64,000 nucleotides of DNA, taken from assembly GCA_030323885.1 (NCBI GenBank), contig CM059190.1, forward strand, positions 90,239,989 through 90,303,988, read 5' to 3'. This document shows positions 10,643 to 21,160 of the stretch, piece after piece (the first letter of the stretch is position 1; each line of letters begins with the position of its first letter). The notes under the pieces were generated by a model that worked only from the letters and a program-made list of their open reading frames with translations, ran no database searches and was not told where the DNA came from. Source of the DNA: Branchipolynoe longqiensis (Eukaryota; Annelida; Polychaeta; Phyllodocida; Polynoidae). Both the position numbers and the translations under genes were made by a program.

Positions 10643-11415
10643 TGCTACATCAGGCTGTAACTCTCTGTTCTGTTTACATTCCCCCAAGCGTTGGCATCTC
10701 TTTTTACGAGAACCGGATGCTCTTATGCACCAGCTATCATCATGCCCAAAATCCATTATGCCGGAGCGAATTGCATGAATCCTAGAGGTATAAGGATTGA
10801 GGACTTTGTGGACAGTCATGCTCTGTGTATCTCGAATAACGTATACATGCTCTCTCCCTGCCTGTCCGCCCCCTGCCCCTAGACCCCTCCCCCCCATCCC
10901 CCTTCCACATTTTGACAAACAACTATTATAACTCAATAACATAATAACATTCAAGACGCACTACCACCACCACTTCAACCAGCATTGCACGCAATATAAA
11001 CCACTATACATGCACAATATGGCACTATTAAAAGACTAACCATTAATAAAACCAAATCTAATTGACATACAAACACAGCATATGATTTAACCACTAGTGT
11101 ACATTACTGCACACTCTATCTTGATGCATATACCTTGCACTATGTTGAGTACCTATGCTGTACACTATACAGCATAGGTTGTTCCCTCACTTTCGTTTTA
11201 TGTTCAGAATGGGTTGTGCTGCACACAATGCAACACATTCCACTTCCACTATGTACAAATCAAATGTGATCGCTCCAATGGCTGGAAGACCAGAGCCTCG
11301 GCACTGACAAAATATGTATTCAGATGAATAAAAATATTTACCAATATATGCATCATGCCTATGGAACTTTAACTCTCCTATCGATCTCACTATCGTTGAA
11401 CCAGAACTGACTCGT
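10643..11415. other. No recognisable gene
   Basis: Non-coding in appearance. The end of this stretch (about 11160-11345, with CAGATGAATAAA) is weakly similar to 38150-38320, so it may be an old repeat; I could not define its edges. Confidence 0.4.
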
Positions 11416-11420
11416 GGTAG

Positions 11421-11905
11421 TGGACGCGATGGCCGAATCGGTAGAGCGCATGCTTCCGCGCGGAAGGTAGGGAGTTCAATTCCCGGTCAAGACAATCCAA
11501 TGATTTATCAAATTTATACTTGTCGCTACCTAGCCTCAGCATTATTAGGATAGAGCAAGGACTGCTTAGCTCAGTTTCCGGATAATGTGACTGAGTGGGA
11601 TATCAGATTATAGCGCTGGTGGCCTGAGAGATTCAATTCCCGGTCAAGTCAATCCAATGAAATGAAATTGATATTTGTAGCTTCCTAGCCAGGCACTCGG
11701 CATCAATAGGATATGACAAGGACTACTTAGGCCAGTGTCAGAATAATGTGACTGAGTGGGGTATCAGGTCATGGTGCTGGCAGCCTGGTCTCCCAGTGGG
11801 GCAGCACTAAAAAGTCGCCATGAGTGCGCACTTTTATAAGTCTATGCCCATTCTGATATGACCTTAGATGTTGCCAGGACGTAAAACTCCAACAAAGAAA
11901 ACAAA
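11421..11905 (+). mobile_element. SINE family A, dimeric subfamily, full length
   Basis: The tRNA-like head starts GGACGCGATGGCCGAATCGG, then GGGAGTTCAATTCCCGGTC, and a first body up to about 11620. A second head-end plus body follows from GATTCAATTCCCGGTCAAG (about 11630) and runs to the tail ACCTTAGATGTTGCCAGGAC and an A-rich end near 11905. The internal duplication has the same junction as the copy at 2.7 kb. Confidence 0.85.
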
Positions 11906-11999
11906 ACAAAGCGATCTGTGGACTTTTCGTGGAGGGTCTGGGGCAATCTCCTCGTTAGGCATCTCGCTCCTGTAATTCAAAACACGAGGCGGAAGTACA

Positions 12000-12290
12000 T
12001 AATGTGGAAAATTTATTCAGAGTAGGGATGAAGTCAAAGGTAGTAATGAATGTCAAGTAGCAGTAAGTCAGTAATCAGTAATCAAGGTAATCAATAGGAA
12101 GGTCACGGTTGAGTACAGTAATGAGTGTAGTAGAAATCAATCAGGTTCAAGGGTAGATCAAGTGTCAATAAGTGATAATGCGTTGGGTCAAGTGTTCAGG
12201 TAGATAAGTCGATAGTTATGGGTACGTTAATGAGTCAATAATCAAGGTAGGCAAGAAATGAAGTCTCTGGGTGACCCGGACCTCAACCTT
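12000..12290. repeat. Degenerate short-period repeat (GTAATCA/GGTCAAG words)
   Basis: Frequent AATCAGTAATCAAGG, GTCAAG, TCAATAAG and GTAGATAAG words suggest an old tandem array with a period of roughly 10-15 bp, now too diverged to count. Confidence 0.4.
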
Positions 12291-12339
12291 TATGATATGT
12301 GGGGTCGGGTGGGCTGGTGAAAAGAGGTGTTGGTGGTCA

Positions 12340-12610
12340 GGCGTGTGGTGGAGAAGTGGCAGAGTGAGAGGAGAGCGGAAGTAAGGAGGGGGGAGGGGTG
12401 GGGACCAGCGGCGGCACCAGCGGTGGGTGCCGGTGCCGCCACCTGGAGGGGAGGAGGGTGAGAGGATAGGTGAGTCGGTGGCGCCGCCTGGAGAGAGGAG
12501 GGGAGAGGGACGTAGAGAAGGGGTGGGGGGGGGGGGAAGAGAGTGGGGGAGGAGGGGAGAGAGAGGGGAGGTTGGAGGTGGAGGAGGGTAGGCATGGGGA
12601 GGTTTTCCCG
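12340..12610. repeat. G/A-rich low-complexity tract
   Basis: About 270 bp in which the plus strand is strongly purine-rich (GGGGAGG, GAGAGGGGAG, a G run at 12525-12535) with two CGGCGGCACC-like words. The Pro-rich open frame on the minus strand is a composition artefact. Confidence 0.85.
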
Positions 12611-13075
12611 CCTCTGTTTCGAATTACCCATATTGCCGTAGCAATATGAACAATGTCGTACTATACTAATACACGTAATACATTTACTGACCACAAAGCT
12701 ATAATTGATAAAGACAATGCAAATGTATCCACACAAAAAACCCACCATATCCGCATAATTACAAAAGCGCTACTAACCATACCAGTAAGTCACACCCATA
12801 ATATTAATTTCTCTAAGACTGTCAGAGAAAGCTTCATCCTCATAGATATAACGGGAAAATCAATAATATTTTGTCAAGTGAAATGATTATCCTCTAGTCC
12901 ACATGAACAAAATAAGTTCACTATGATATCTGTAAAACCTTAAAATATTATCTGGTCGTACCTGCTATTGCTTAGTTTATTGTTCATATCATCTCATCGC
13001 TTCATCCATAAATAGGTCACACATGCAGCGTAACTATAGCAACCCAAAGGGGAACAACTCAGTGTTGAACAAATA

Positions 13076-13384
13076 TGTTATTCAACTAGAATGACAATTA
13101 TGAAGAAACCAAAAAAGGTGCATTACCAAGGCAACAATGACAACAACAACACAACGACAGAGTACTCACACAGAAATGGTGTTATTCAAATGGAATGACA
13201 ATTTTGAACAAACGGAAAAAGGTGCATTACCAAGGCAACAACAACAAAGACAACACAAGTACACGGTGGTCACCGAACAATGCTGTTATTCAACTGGCAT
13301 GTCAATTATATATAAACAAAAACGGTGCATTACCAAGGCACCAACAGAAACAACACAAGTACACAATGGCCACAGAACAATGTT
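13076..13384 (+). repeat. Tandem repeat of about 105 bp, three copies
   Basis: GTTATTCAACTxGxATGxCA followed by AAGGTGCATTACCAAGGCA and an ACAACACAAGTACAC word occurs three times (starting near 13077, 13182 and 13272). The copies are diverged. Open frames through them are not credible proteins. Confidence 0.8.
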
Positions 13385-13662
13385 GTCGTTGAGCGGTTGT
13401 TGAGCAGTCGGCGAGCGGTCGCATAGTGATCGTATGGTGGTCGCAAAAAGGTTGCGAAACGATCATAAGCGAACGCAGGCCTGGTGTGACTGGGGTATCA
13501 AATTAGCGCCTACTTCCCCAAGGCTTCAGACAGTCTTCATACCCAAGAAGACCGCATCAATCGGCAGCCATAGCAACGCCACATCAGAGGCGGCAATCTG
13601 CTTACATAAAGGGGCCAAGCTTATCAGAAAGGAAACCTGTAGAACATTGTCGAACGTTGTCG

Positions 13663-13765
13663 GACCCCCCCCCCCCCCATCCGCCTCCTCCTCCTCCTCT
13701 CCCACTTCCCGCCCCCTCTCCCGCCCCCCCCCCCCCCGCGCCCGCCTCCTCCTCCTCTTTCACCC
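13663..13765. repeat. C-rich / CTCCTC low-complexity tract
   Basis: Two C runs (13666-13678 and 13726-13737) within CCTCCTCCTCCT sequence. They produce Pro, Ser or Gly/Arg-rich frames on both strands. Confidence 0.9.
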
Positions 13766-13812
13766 AGCCCAGTCGCACCCGCCTTATGCGCAGACTCGCC
13801 TGTGTAAAATCT

Positions 13813-13981
13813 ACCGGACGGGGTGGCCGAATCGGTAGAGTGCAGACCGCCCGTGCGGGATATCGCGCGGAGTTCAATTCCCAGTCGAATCAAATGAATG
13901 ACTTAGAAAATTGATACTTGTCGCTTCCTAGCCTAGCACTCAGCATTAATAGGATAAGGCAAGGACTGGTTAGCAGTAGTG
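13813..13981 (+). mobile_element. SINE family A, 5' part only
   Basis: Head (GGGGTGGCCGAATCGGTAGA) and first part of the body up to GGACTGGTTAGC, after which dispersed repeat R2 begins. The central body and tail are absent. Confidence 0.85.
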
Positions 13982-13984
13982 TAG

Positions 13985-14185
13985 GAGGGTTCTTTTGAGC
14001 GTAAAATTATGTAATCCTGGCTCTGAGAGAGTCCATTGACCTTAAATGGCCTCTCTAAGAGAGTCCATTGACCTTCGATGACCCTTTCTGAGAGTGTCCA
14101 TGTGTGTCGAAGGTGTTGTTTGTCCTTAGATGACCGGTTTGTCCTTAGATGACCTACTTTAGGTATTGTTTTTATGCGATGATGC
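13985..14185 (+). repeat. Dispersed repeat R2, copy 1
   Basis: About 200 bp starting TAGGAGGGTTCTTTTGAGCG and containing three GAGAGTCCATTGACCTT-type subrepeats. It is matched in opposite orientation by 27525-27718, and both copies lie against a SINE A fragment near its GTTAGC site. The class is unknown. Confidence 0.75.
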
Positions 14186-14231
14186 ATATGATTTATCATT
14201 CGCAGCAAACCAACAACATCAACTTCATTCA

Positions 14232-14330
14232 TAATTCCATCATCATCATTATCATCATCAACAATGCATTGTTGTTGTTGATAATGATGATGTTGTTGAT
14301 GATGATGCTGATGTCGATAATGATGATAAT
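14232..14330. repeat. ATC/GTT trinucleotide tract forming a perfect-looking hairpin
   Basis: CATCATTATCATCATCAACA runs into TGCA and then TGTTGTTGTTGATAATGATG, so the two arms around about 14265 are nearly complementary. Further GATGATGATG follows to about 14330. Confidence 0.85.
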
Positions 14331-14339
14331 GATATGGCT

Positions 14340-15365
14340 CTTCTTCTCCCCCCATTTTCTTCACCAGGTTTATTGTGCCCTCCACTAGCGGAGATGTAGT
14401 AGAGAGTGCGTCGCTCCTTCAGGTTAATGCCACAATAGAAATGGGAGAAGTAAAATGCAGGGGAGGAGTATGTAACCCCCCTCACCTGTAGCATACCTGA
14501 ATGATCTAGCATTTCTAAAGGAGAAATGAGGTGGACAGAGTTCCCATTCTGATTTTAATAAAAGTAAATATCCCTTACTAATAAACTCTCGACCACATTC
14601 CTCATTAACAACTTCAACTTCAGGGATGTGGATGGGGAGAGAAGGAGACCCCATCTCCAAGTAAAAAAGAACAGCCTAAAAATGTATGGGGTGGGAATTC
14701 ATCCCAAGATAATCATTGCACACACTCCCCATTTCAACAATGGATTCATTCGCTAGTGGATAGGGAGGGGGAAGAATTCCATCCCCCTCCACTAGAAATC
14801 CGCATTCAATGTTGTTGTCATTAACCACATTGGTAGTGGTGGTGGTGGTGGTAGAGGCAGTGGGAAAGGGAATGGCGATAGGGAGAAAAGGTAACTTCCT
14901 GTGTTGTGATAGGGGAGGAGAAAGGGGGTGGGGATTAGAATTGAAATTACAATTGGAATTATAATCGAAAGGATGGGAGAAGGAGGAGGAGGAAGATGAA
15001 AAGTTGAAGAAGCGGAATTAGTAATATCCTTCGTTACTTCGCTTTTCATCAAGCTCATTCTCCCATTCTCCTTCTTTTTCATGGTGATATTTTCAGGAAG
15101 TTTAATGCGTTGCATCACCTCTTCCGATGTTGTGCATGGTAACAGCTTGCATCTTTCACATAGCCGTAGCAGGTGGGAAGCCAGGGTTTGGTTGTGATGC
15201 GACGCTCATTGCAGCCAGCTGTAGTTGAATGCTGGTCACTCCACTTCATTCAGCCCAATCTTGATACTGTCAACCGTTCTCCCCATCCTCTGCACACATT
15301 CCTTCAATGCTACAATGGAAATTGTCATTCATGTTTGGGTTGAATTAAAGAACTTGATAACCTCA
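14340..15365. other. No recognisable gene
   Basis: Mixed sequence with a short GGT run near 14832-14852. Several open frames occur on the minus strand but have no family motif or clear coding bias. I see no TIR or SINE edges. Confidence 0.45.
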
Positions 15366-15372
15366 AGTCTCA

Positions 15373-15420
<48 letters not shown>
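15373..15420. repeat. (TG)n(AG)n microsatellite
   Basis: A TGTGTG run passes directly into an AGAGAG run of about 35 bp. Confidence 0.95.
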
Positions 15421-15428
<8 letters not shown>

Positions 15429-15477
15429 TGGGATTAATAATAATAATAATCAAAATAGTTGGTAAGGGGATATTACA

Positions 15478-15815
15478 CCCACATACATTTATACATATAT
15501 ACATATATGCGTATATACATACATATATACATATATACACATACATATACACATATACATATATACATACATACACACAGATTCATACATACACACAAAT
15601 ATATACATGCATACACACACAATACATTCTCATACATATATTCGTTCATATACATGCATCTATACATGCTGCTATATATATCTGTGATCACGCACACCCA
15701 CACACACACACATACACACATATGCACCCACACACACAGTAACTGCATGCTTCCACTCTGGCATATGCGCGCACACAAGTGAGCACACACACGCACACAC
15801 ACACACACTCAAGAG
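15478..15815. repeat. (ATACA)n/(CA)n microsatellite field
   Basis: ACATATATACATA words give way to CACACACACA runs (about 15690-15740 and 15783-15808). The translations are Tyr/His/Thr strings. Confidence 0.93.
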
Positions 15816-16067
15816 AGAGATGGGAGTGAATAATAATAATAATATACATCACACAATACATATCTATGAATCGTGAGTGTATGTGTGCACACATACACTT
15901 GCGCATCATATACATTCACTTGGGCACCAGAGTACACCATATACATGCATATACCCACGCAAACACATACTCAGACATACATGCCCATACTCACACATAA
16001 ATAAAACATTATGAAATTAAATCATACACACACACAATTTAAACAGACAAAAGACAACGACAAAGAC

Positions 16068-16100
16068 AATAATATATATATATAAATATATATATATGTG
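16068..16100. repeat. (TA)n microsatellite
   Basis: An AATATATATATATAAATATA tract. The flanks 15900-16300 hold ACACAC words but no gene. Confidence 0.8.
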
Positions 16101-16344
16101 TGAATTTCAACTCACCCTTCTTCACGCGAGGCGTCATTGTGCCCATTGTTGTAGGACATTCATTCCTCCACTCATGTTGCTATCGTCAGTTGAGTAATAA
16201 ATTCGTTGAATGGGGGTTTACCCGCCGAGGCTTGACGGAGGAGAAGTCGTTAGTCGGGTAGTAAATCTGTCGGGGAATACCCGTTGGTATGTGTTGTAGT
16301 TGGTGTCGGTATAGGATACCACTGTTGGATAGAAGTGGTAGACT

Positions 16345-16452
16345 TGATGGTGCTGGTGCTGGTGGTGGCAGTGGTGGTGATGGTGGTGGTGGAGGTGGTG
16401 GTGGTGGTGGAGGTGGTGGTGGTGGTGGTGGTGGAGGTGGAGGTGGTGGTGA
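16345..16452. repeat. (GGTGGT)n tract
   Basis: About 105 bp of GGTGGT with GGA interruptions. It yields poly-Gly, poly-Val or poly-Pro frames and could form G-rich structures on the plus strand. Confidence 0.95.
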
Positions 16453-16459
16453 CAATCTC

Positions 16460-17370
16460 ACGGAGATGTGAAAATAAGCTCTATTCTCACTGGAGTATAG
16501 ATGTAGCATGATGGAAGTAGAAAACTATCAGTTTTATACTCACCAGAGTGAATAAGCCCCGCCTAGTTTAATTAGATCTCGAAATCACCAATCCCTCCCT
16601 CGCATGATAACAAAGTATTTTTAGTTTTTGGTTTGCTATTTTTGTCATTGGAACTCCTTTCCTCTCTGGTCATTGCTTGAGTTATTTAATGCGGAACGCT
16701 TTAACTCTCCAAGCATAGTTTCCTATTCATCTCCTGCCCTGACAACTCCTCCTTCACTCTCCCTCCTCCCCTTCCAAAATCTATGTTATGTGGTGCGAAA
16801 CCAAACGCTCTCCAAGCATATACTCCAGACCCCTGCGTGCGCCCCACGCACACATGAGTGCAGTGCATGCACCTCTCCACTCCCCCCACACACATGCACA
16901 CACACCACCCCTCTCCACGATGCAGTGGTTGTTAGGGGTGGTTGACAGAAGACACGCCATCTGTTGTTTAAATGAATCCGTCTCACAATAAAATGTTCAT
17001 GTTTTATTTATTATTTTGGATTTATTTATTCTTTTATGTAATATATTTCCCATATTTTCTAGATTTTTTGGGAGGAGGGGTGGGTAATTTTCATCGCCAC
17101 CATAATCTGAAGATTCCTTGTATTGAGATATCATCCATTTGTTCAATCTACTTTGAATAGAATCGCTCCCTCATTGGAAAGGGTGGAGGTTGGGTGAATT
17201 TGAACATAATCCGAATAGAGTATACCCGCATCCATGCATGGTTTGGAGAGGTGAAGGCCAGAGTCTGGCTAGGCATTGGAGGCGAGGCAAGGGTGTCAGT
17301 GTCAGGTCCCCCATGCCCCACCCCAACCCCCCACGCACCACCTCCCGAAGAATCGAATGCATAGCGACCA
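16460..17370. other. No recognisable gene
   Basis: Mixed composition including an ACACAC-rich piece at 16840-16910. A near repeat of GCGAAACCAAACGCTCTCCAAGCATA (quoted in parts at about 16690 and 16795) suggests a small local duplication. There are no family motifs. Confidence 0.4.
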
Positions 17371-17501
17371 AGTATGTGTATATATTTTTGCATATATATA
17401 GGCATCTGTATATACATATATAATATATGCATACCTATAGATATATATCTTCTTTCTTTTTCAAGTACAATGAATATAAGGATACAACATATGTACACAT
17501 A

Positions 17502-17759
17502 TGAGCCTGTCTCAAAAGGTGATAACTCTTGTTTTGTTTTGTCCATTGCAACGATTGACACAAAACAGCACAGAAACAGTTACACTGAAAACACAAGGAC
17601 ATTTGCTTCAAATCAATATGTATTCTATTGAGATTATGAAACACCATGTAAGAAACAAATCAGTTCATCCTGAGCAAATGCATAAGGAGATAGTATGTTG
17701 ATCGTTACAATGGACAAAGTTTTGTCCCCTATTACTCAGCACCTTTTGAGCCAGTCTCA
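17502..17759 (+). mobile_element. 258-bp MITE with TGAGCCTGTCTCAAAAGG termini, copy 1
   Basis: The left terminus TGAGCCTGTCTCAAAAGGTG and the complement of the right terminus TGAGACTGGCTCAAAAGGTG differ at two positions. A TA dinucleotide flanks each side, as for Tc1/mariner-type insertion. The interior contains CACAAAACAGCACAGAAACA. A second copy in the other orientation lies at 29770-30016. It has no coding capacity. Confidence 0.88.
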
Positions 17760-17764
17760 TATAT

Positions 17765-18040
17765 ATACAATATGTGCATAGGTGTGCATGTATATATGCA
17801 TACATATTAATTTTGGTATTTTTGTGTGTTCATGTGTATGAATGTGTACATATATGTGTGTGCAAGTATATATATATGCATGAGTATGAATGCTATGTAC
17901 AAATAAGTGTGTATATTTGTGTGTGTATATATATAAATATATATAAATATATATATATATGCATTTGTGTGCATGTATATATATGTATATACATATATAT
18001 CTATATATATTTATATATATATACATGCATACAAATGCAT
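17765..18040. repeat. (TATG)n/(TA)n microsatellite field
   Basis: GTATGTATA, TGTGTGTATA and TATATATAT words cover this stretch up to the edge of the TG...CA element at 18049. Confidence 0.9.
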
Positions 18041-18048
18041 ACACATGG

Positions 18049-18631
18049 TGTAACTGTAAAGTTGACTGTTGGCAGTTGTGGTTTGTGTAGGCAGGCTATA
18101 TGAAATCAATGCAGGCAAGGAGAGAAAGGAAGAGTATAAAGAGTGAAAGTAGAGTGAGAGCTTGCACCCTCAGGTTTATTATTATATAGTGGTACATGGA
18201 TCTGATATGGCATACCACCTGACCATTATCTCCAATCAGCAAGAAGCATATATAGTTCCACCAATGAACAGTAAGCATTCTTGTGTCACCATGGCTACTG
18301 TGATCTACCCACCACCACCATGCGGTGTGGCTGCTTGGCCTGCACCTGCCTGCTGTGTGTGTGTGTGGTGATCCGTGACTAACAGTTGGGGGGGGGGGGG
18401 GAGGGGGTAGTGAGTAGAGTTCTTGAGCTCCTGACACACTAACAGTAGTGCCTCATTCACACTATCTATCTAATACACAATGACTATTGACCACAAGTAA
18501 AGAGTCACCAGCAACTACATAAATACATTCATGCACCTGGCTCTATACATCATTTACATAAATAGACCATTTGTATTCCTTTATAGACCATTTGCATCCC
18601 CCACCAATGCGTTTTATCGGAATATTTTACA
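18049..18631 (+). mobile_element. Solo-LTR-like element, copy 1 (583 bp, ATGG duplication)
   Basis: Starts TGTAACTGTAAAG and ends TATTTTACA, with ATGG on both sides (18045-18048 and 18632-18635). TG...CA ends and a 4-bp duplication are typical of LTR-element integration. It matches 32990-34087 in the same orientation: CACCCTCAGGTTTATTATTA is shared, followed by TATATAGT, GTGATCCGT and a long G run. No gag or pol is attached. A simple TIR element (TGTAA...TTACA) remains possible. Confidence 0.7.
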
Positions 18632-18635
18632 ATGG

Positions 18636-19335
18636 GACATATGGGTGGGTACCCATCACGTGACATTGCTAGAGACTGGCAGCAGCGGGGCCGCCTCGCT
18701 CCCTGTCTCCTGCGCCCGTTTCCACGGTGGACGGGGTAGGGGTGTGGGCGGAGGCCGGAGGGAGGGGGGAGCTCGGCCGCTCCGAGGGGTGTGTGTGTGG
18801 GTGGGTGGGGAGAGGGGCGAGGGGCAACTCTCACGGCTCCCCCGTGCTGGACGTGCGGCGACACATGCTGCACCTCCTGCTCCCACGTGCACACCCCCCC
18901 CCCCCCCACACACACACTGTCTCGCGCCCTGCGCACACACTCTCACTGTCAGCACTTGTAACGCAACCACCATCAAGAACCCACATATGGATTAACCCAC
19001 CCACCCACACAGACAATTGTCATATGTAAAATATCATATCTTACTTATGAACACTAATTTCATATTTTAATGCCATATATCTAAGGTTATAACCAGTTAA
19101 TAACCAATTTATTATCTATACCTACCAACACGCTGAAAACCAAGCAGATGCTTATACATATCATATACCTGTTATACATGCTATATTCTCTCATGTCGCC
19201 ATATATATCATTTGCCTCATGCTCATCCTCATTTAATTTGTTGTGGGGTGCATGCTCGTTCAGGATATGTGTACTGAGGGGGGGGGGGCAGCTCCCATAA
19301 TAAACTCACACCCTCCACACCTGGTTAACTCAGTG
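18636..19335. other. G/C-rich, CpG-containing stretch without a recognised gene
   Basis: 18650-18900 is unusually G+C- and CpG-rich for this window (for example GCAGCGGGGCCGCC and CGGCCGCTCCGAGG), followed by a C run and ACACAC at about 18893-18915. Frames on both strands are Pro/Gly/Arg-rich without motifs. 19030-19330 is plain AT-rich sequence. Confidence 0.4.
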
Positions 19336-19336
19336 T

Positions 19337-19894
19337 CTATGCTCGCGACAACTCCAGAGTGTGATGTGAGGGGTCGCCCGCTCGGTGTGGCGGTTTCAGC
19401 CATGCACCAGTTTCAGTCGTGCGCATACTCAAACTCAAGGCATTGTCAATGGTCGAGCAATTTTCATATAGAAAACCTTGTTCGTATACATTGTGACTCA
19501 CCATAATCACTGAACATCCACGATGATGACTAAACTTGCTAACTAGATGTTGAGGTCCTAAGTTGTTTACAACTTCTTCATTTAGATCATCTAGTATAAT
19601 CAAATTGTGTTGGGATAAATCTGAAAAGGCAACGATCTTTTCTTTTGATGGAAGTCCCTCCATGAATTCAATATCCTTAAACTCCGATTCCATTTCTGCA
19701 AATAGAGGTTGCTCCACCCCATAGGAATAGAGTGTTTTATGAACAGGAAGCTCAAATAGTGTTTGACATTCAGTTATTATCCTATGAATCAATGAAGTTT
19801 TTCCACTTCCAGTAATTCCACTCATACTTATTGTCACTGGAGATTTCATTCCCTGAAATGCGTGATTATCCACCTCAATTGTCACGATCAACAT
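19337..19894 (-). CDS. Polinton packaging-type ATPase (FtsK/HerA family), C-terminus altered
   Basis: The predicted protein has 185 residues. Near residues 23-35 there is a P-loop (SGITGSGKTSLIH, Walker A). Near residue 95 a hydrophobic strand ends in two acidic residues (NLIILDDL, Walker B). It is followed by a KFSHHRGCSVIMVSHN segment that matches the sensor region of Polinton ATPases (typically FxxGSHHxxxSVIxxxQNxF). In viruses and Polintons this ATPase is thought to drive DNA packaging. Residues after about 150 no longer resemble the family, so the true C-terminus is replaced by unrelated sequence. The start is the first ATG before the P-loop, with no competing upstream signal. It lies about 150 bp downstream of the NADAR gene on the same strand. 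Confidence 0.8.
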   Translation of the reverse strand: MLIVTIEVDNHAFQGMKSPVTISMSGITGSGKTSLIHRIITECQTLFELPVHKTLYSYGVEQPLFAEMESEFKDIEFMEGLPSKEKIVAFSDLSQHNLIILDDLNEEVVNNLGPQHLVSKFSHHRGCSVIMVSHNVYEQGFLYENCSTIDNALSLSMRTTETGAWLKPPHRAGDPSHHTLELSRA

Positions 19895-20044
19895 AATAGC
19901 TGATGGTGATGAGGATGCTGGTGGTGGCGATGGAGGTGAAGGAGATAATTATCTATATGCTGAGATGTTAATCACATGAGGGATGCTGGGGTTGTGAGCT
20001 TCACGTTGTGCAAGTAAGGAAATAGGTTAGAATAAAGGTGATGA

Positions 20045-20579
20045 TTATGAGGATGATGTTGATGAATGTGGAAATTTAAGTGTAAGCCAAAAACGTCCAA
20101 TGAAATTACGTCCATTCATCTCTGCCGGATTAGAAAGTTCACACATTCCATGTCTGATTCCCACAGTCCACATTTTATCATATCGATCACCCGGATGAAT
20201 AATTTTAACCCCTGAGGGGAGTGAATTCAACTCTGTCAATATTCTACTTCTGATTTTCATTAATTTTCTTCTTTCGTATTGCAACCATCTTCCTCTTTCT
20301 CTCTCACACATCACTTCATGCTTTTTTCTCTTTGTTTTGCATTGATGATGATGAAGATGATGATGACGACATGAGATCTCTTGCTAAAAACTTTGCTTTG
20401 GTGTGATGTGAGGTTATAATGCGAGCAGCAATAGAGTAACTACTATGGAACAAAGCCTTCTCATAATAGAATAACTGCCAACAGCATTCAAAGGATTTTC
20501 CAAACTTTTCAAGTTTCAGTGGAAAATCATTAAACAGACAGTAGTTAAAAGTGTAATGAAGGAGTTGTAACTTGTCCAT
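20045..20579 (-). pseudogene. NADAR-domain (YbiA-like) protein with one frameshift, within the Polinton
   Basis: Two consecutive minus-strand frames together cover one NADAR domain. The first (20579-20316) reads FNDFPLKLEKFGKSFECC and then QLFYYEKALF, AARIITSHHTKAKFLARDL, matching the NADAR N-terminal half (SNFYPxPF, GxxFxxxExxYxxxKAL, AxxIxxxxxxxxxKxLGR). The second (20314-20045) reads RWLQYERRKLM and DRYDKMWTVGI, then NGRNFIGRFWLTLK, matching WxxxRxxxM, SPxDxxWGxG and GxNxLGxxLMxxR. The frames join at a (TCA)n serine run followed by an A-rich stretch near 20316-20345, a likely slippage site. Known NADAR/YbiA proteins are N-glycosidases acting on riboflavin intermediates or ADP-ribosylated targets. 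A role here is not known. It begins just inside the end of PolB. Confidence 0.72.
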
Positions 20580-21160
20580 GGTGTGAGAGACATTTCCAAT
20601 GGAAGTGTGTCTACCCCGTTTTTCATCACATGTCTCTTAATGTATAAGAAAGTAAAACCTGTTCGTCGTTGCTTATATGTCCAAACCGCATTGTGATGAG
20701 CTCTGAACCTTGTATTTATAACCGATCCGCAGTCATTTCTAAATAACGCATCTGCATAAAACCCTTTAGCAGAAGTATGATTCTTCATTAAACATATTTT
20801 ATTAATGGATTTACAATACACCTTTTTATGGGTTTTCACTCCACTCTCTCCCCCACCATCAGATATGTTTTAGGAATTAGTTGCTGTATACTCTTTATTA
20901 AAGATTCTGATCTCACATTTATCATGTTCACGATGTTTCTGAAAACAATTTCTAGGTAAATAGAATCTATTCTCCCATTTAATGTAACCATAATCATCAC
21001 AATGACCATAAGGCATACTCAAAAACTCTTTCTTTCTCGATGGTTTCACAACATCGATCAGATCTCTCCCAGAAATCGACATATACAAACTATCCGTATC
21101 ACAATGGGTTAATTCAAAGTCGCTTCTATCAATGAATTTAATTAGAAAGCAGTAATACCA

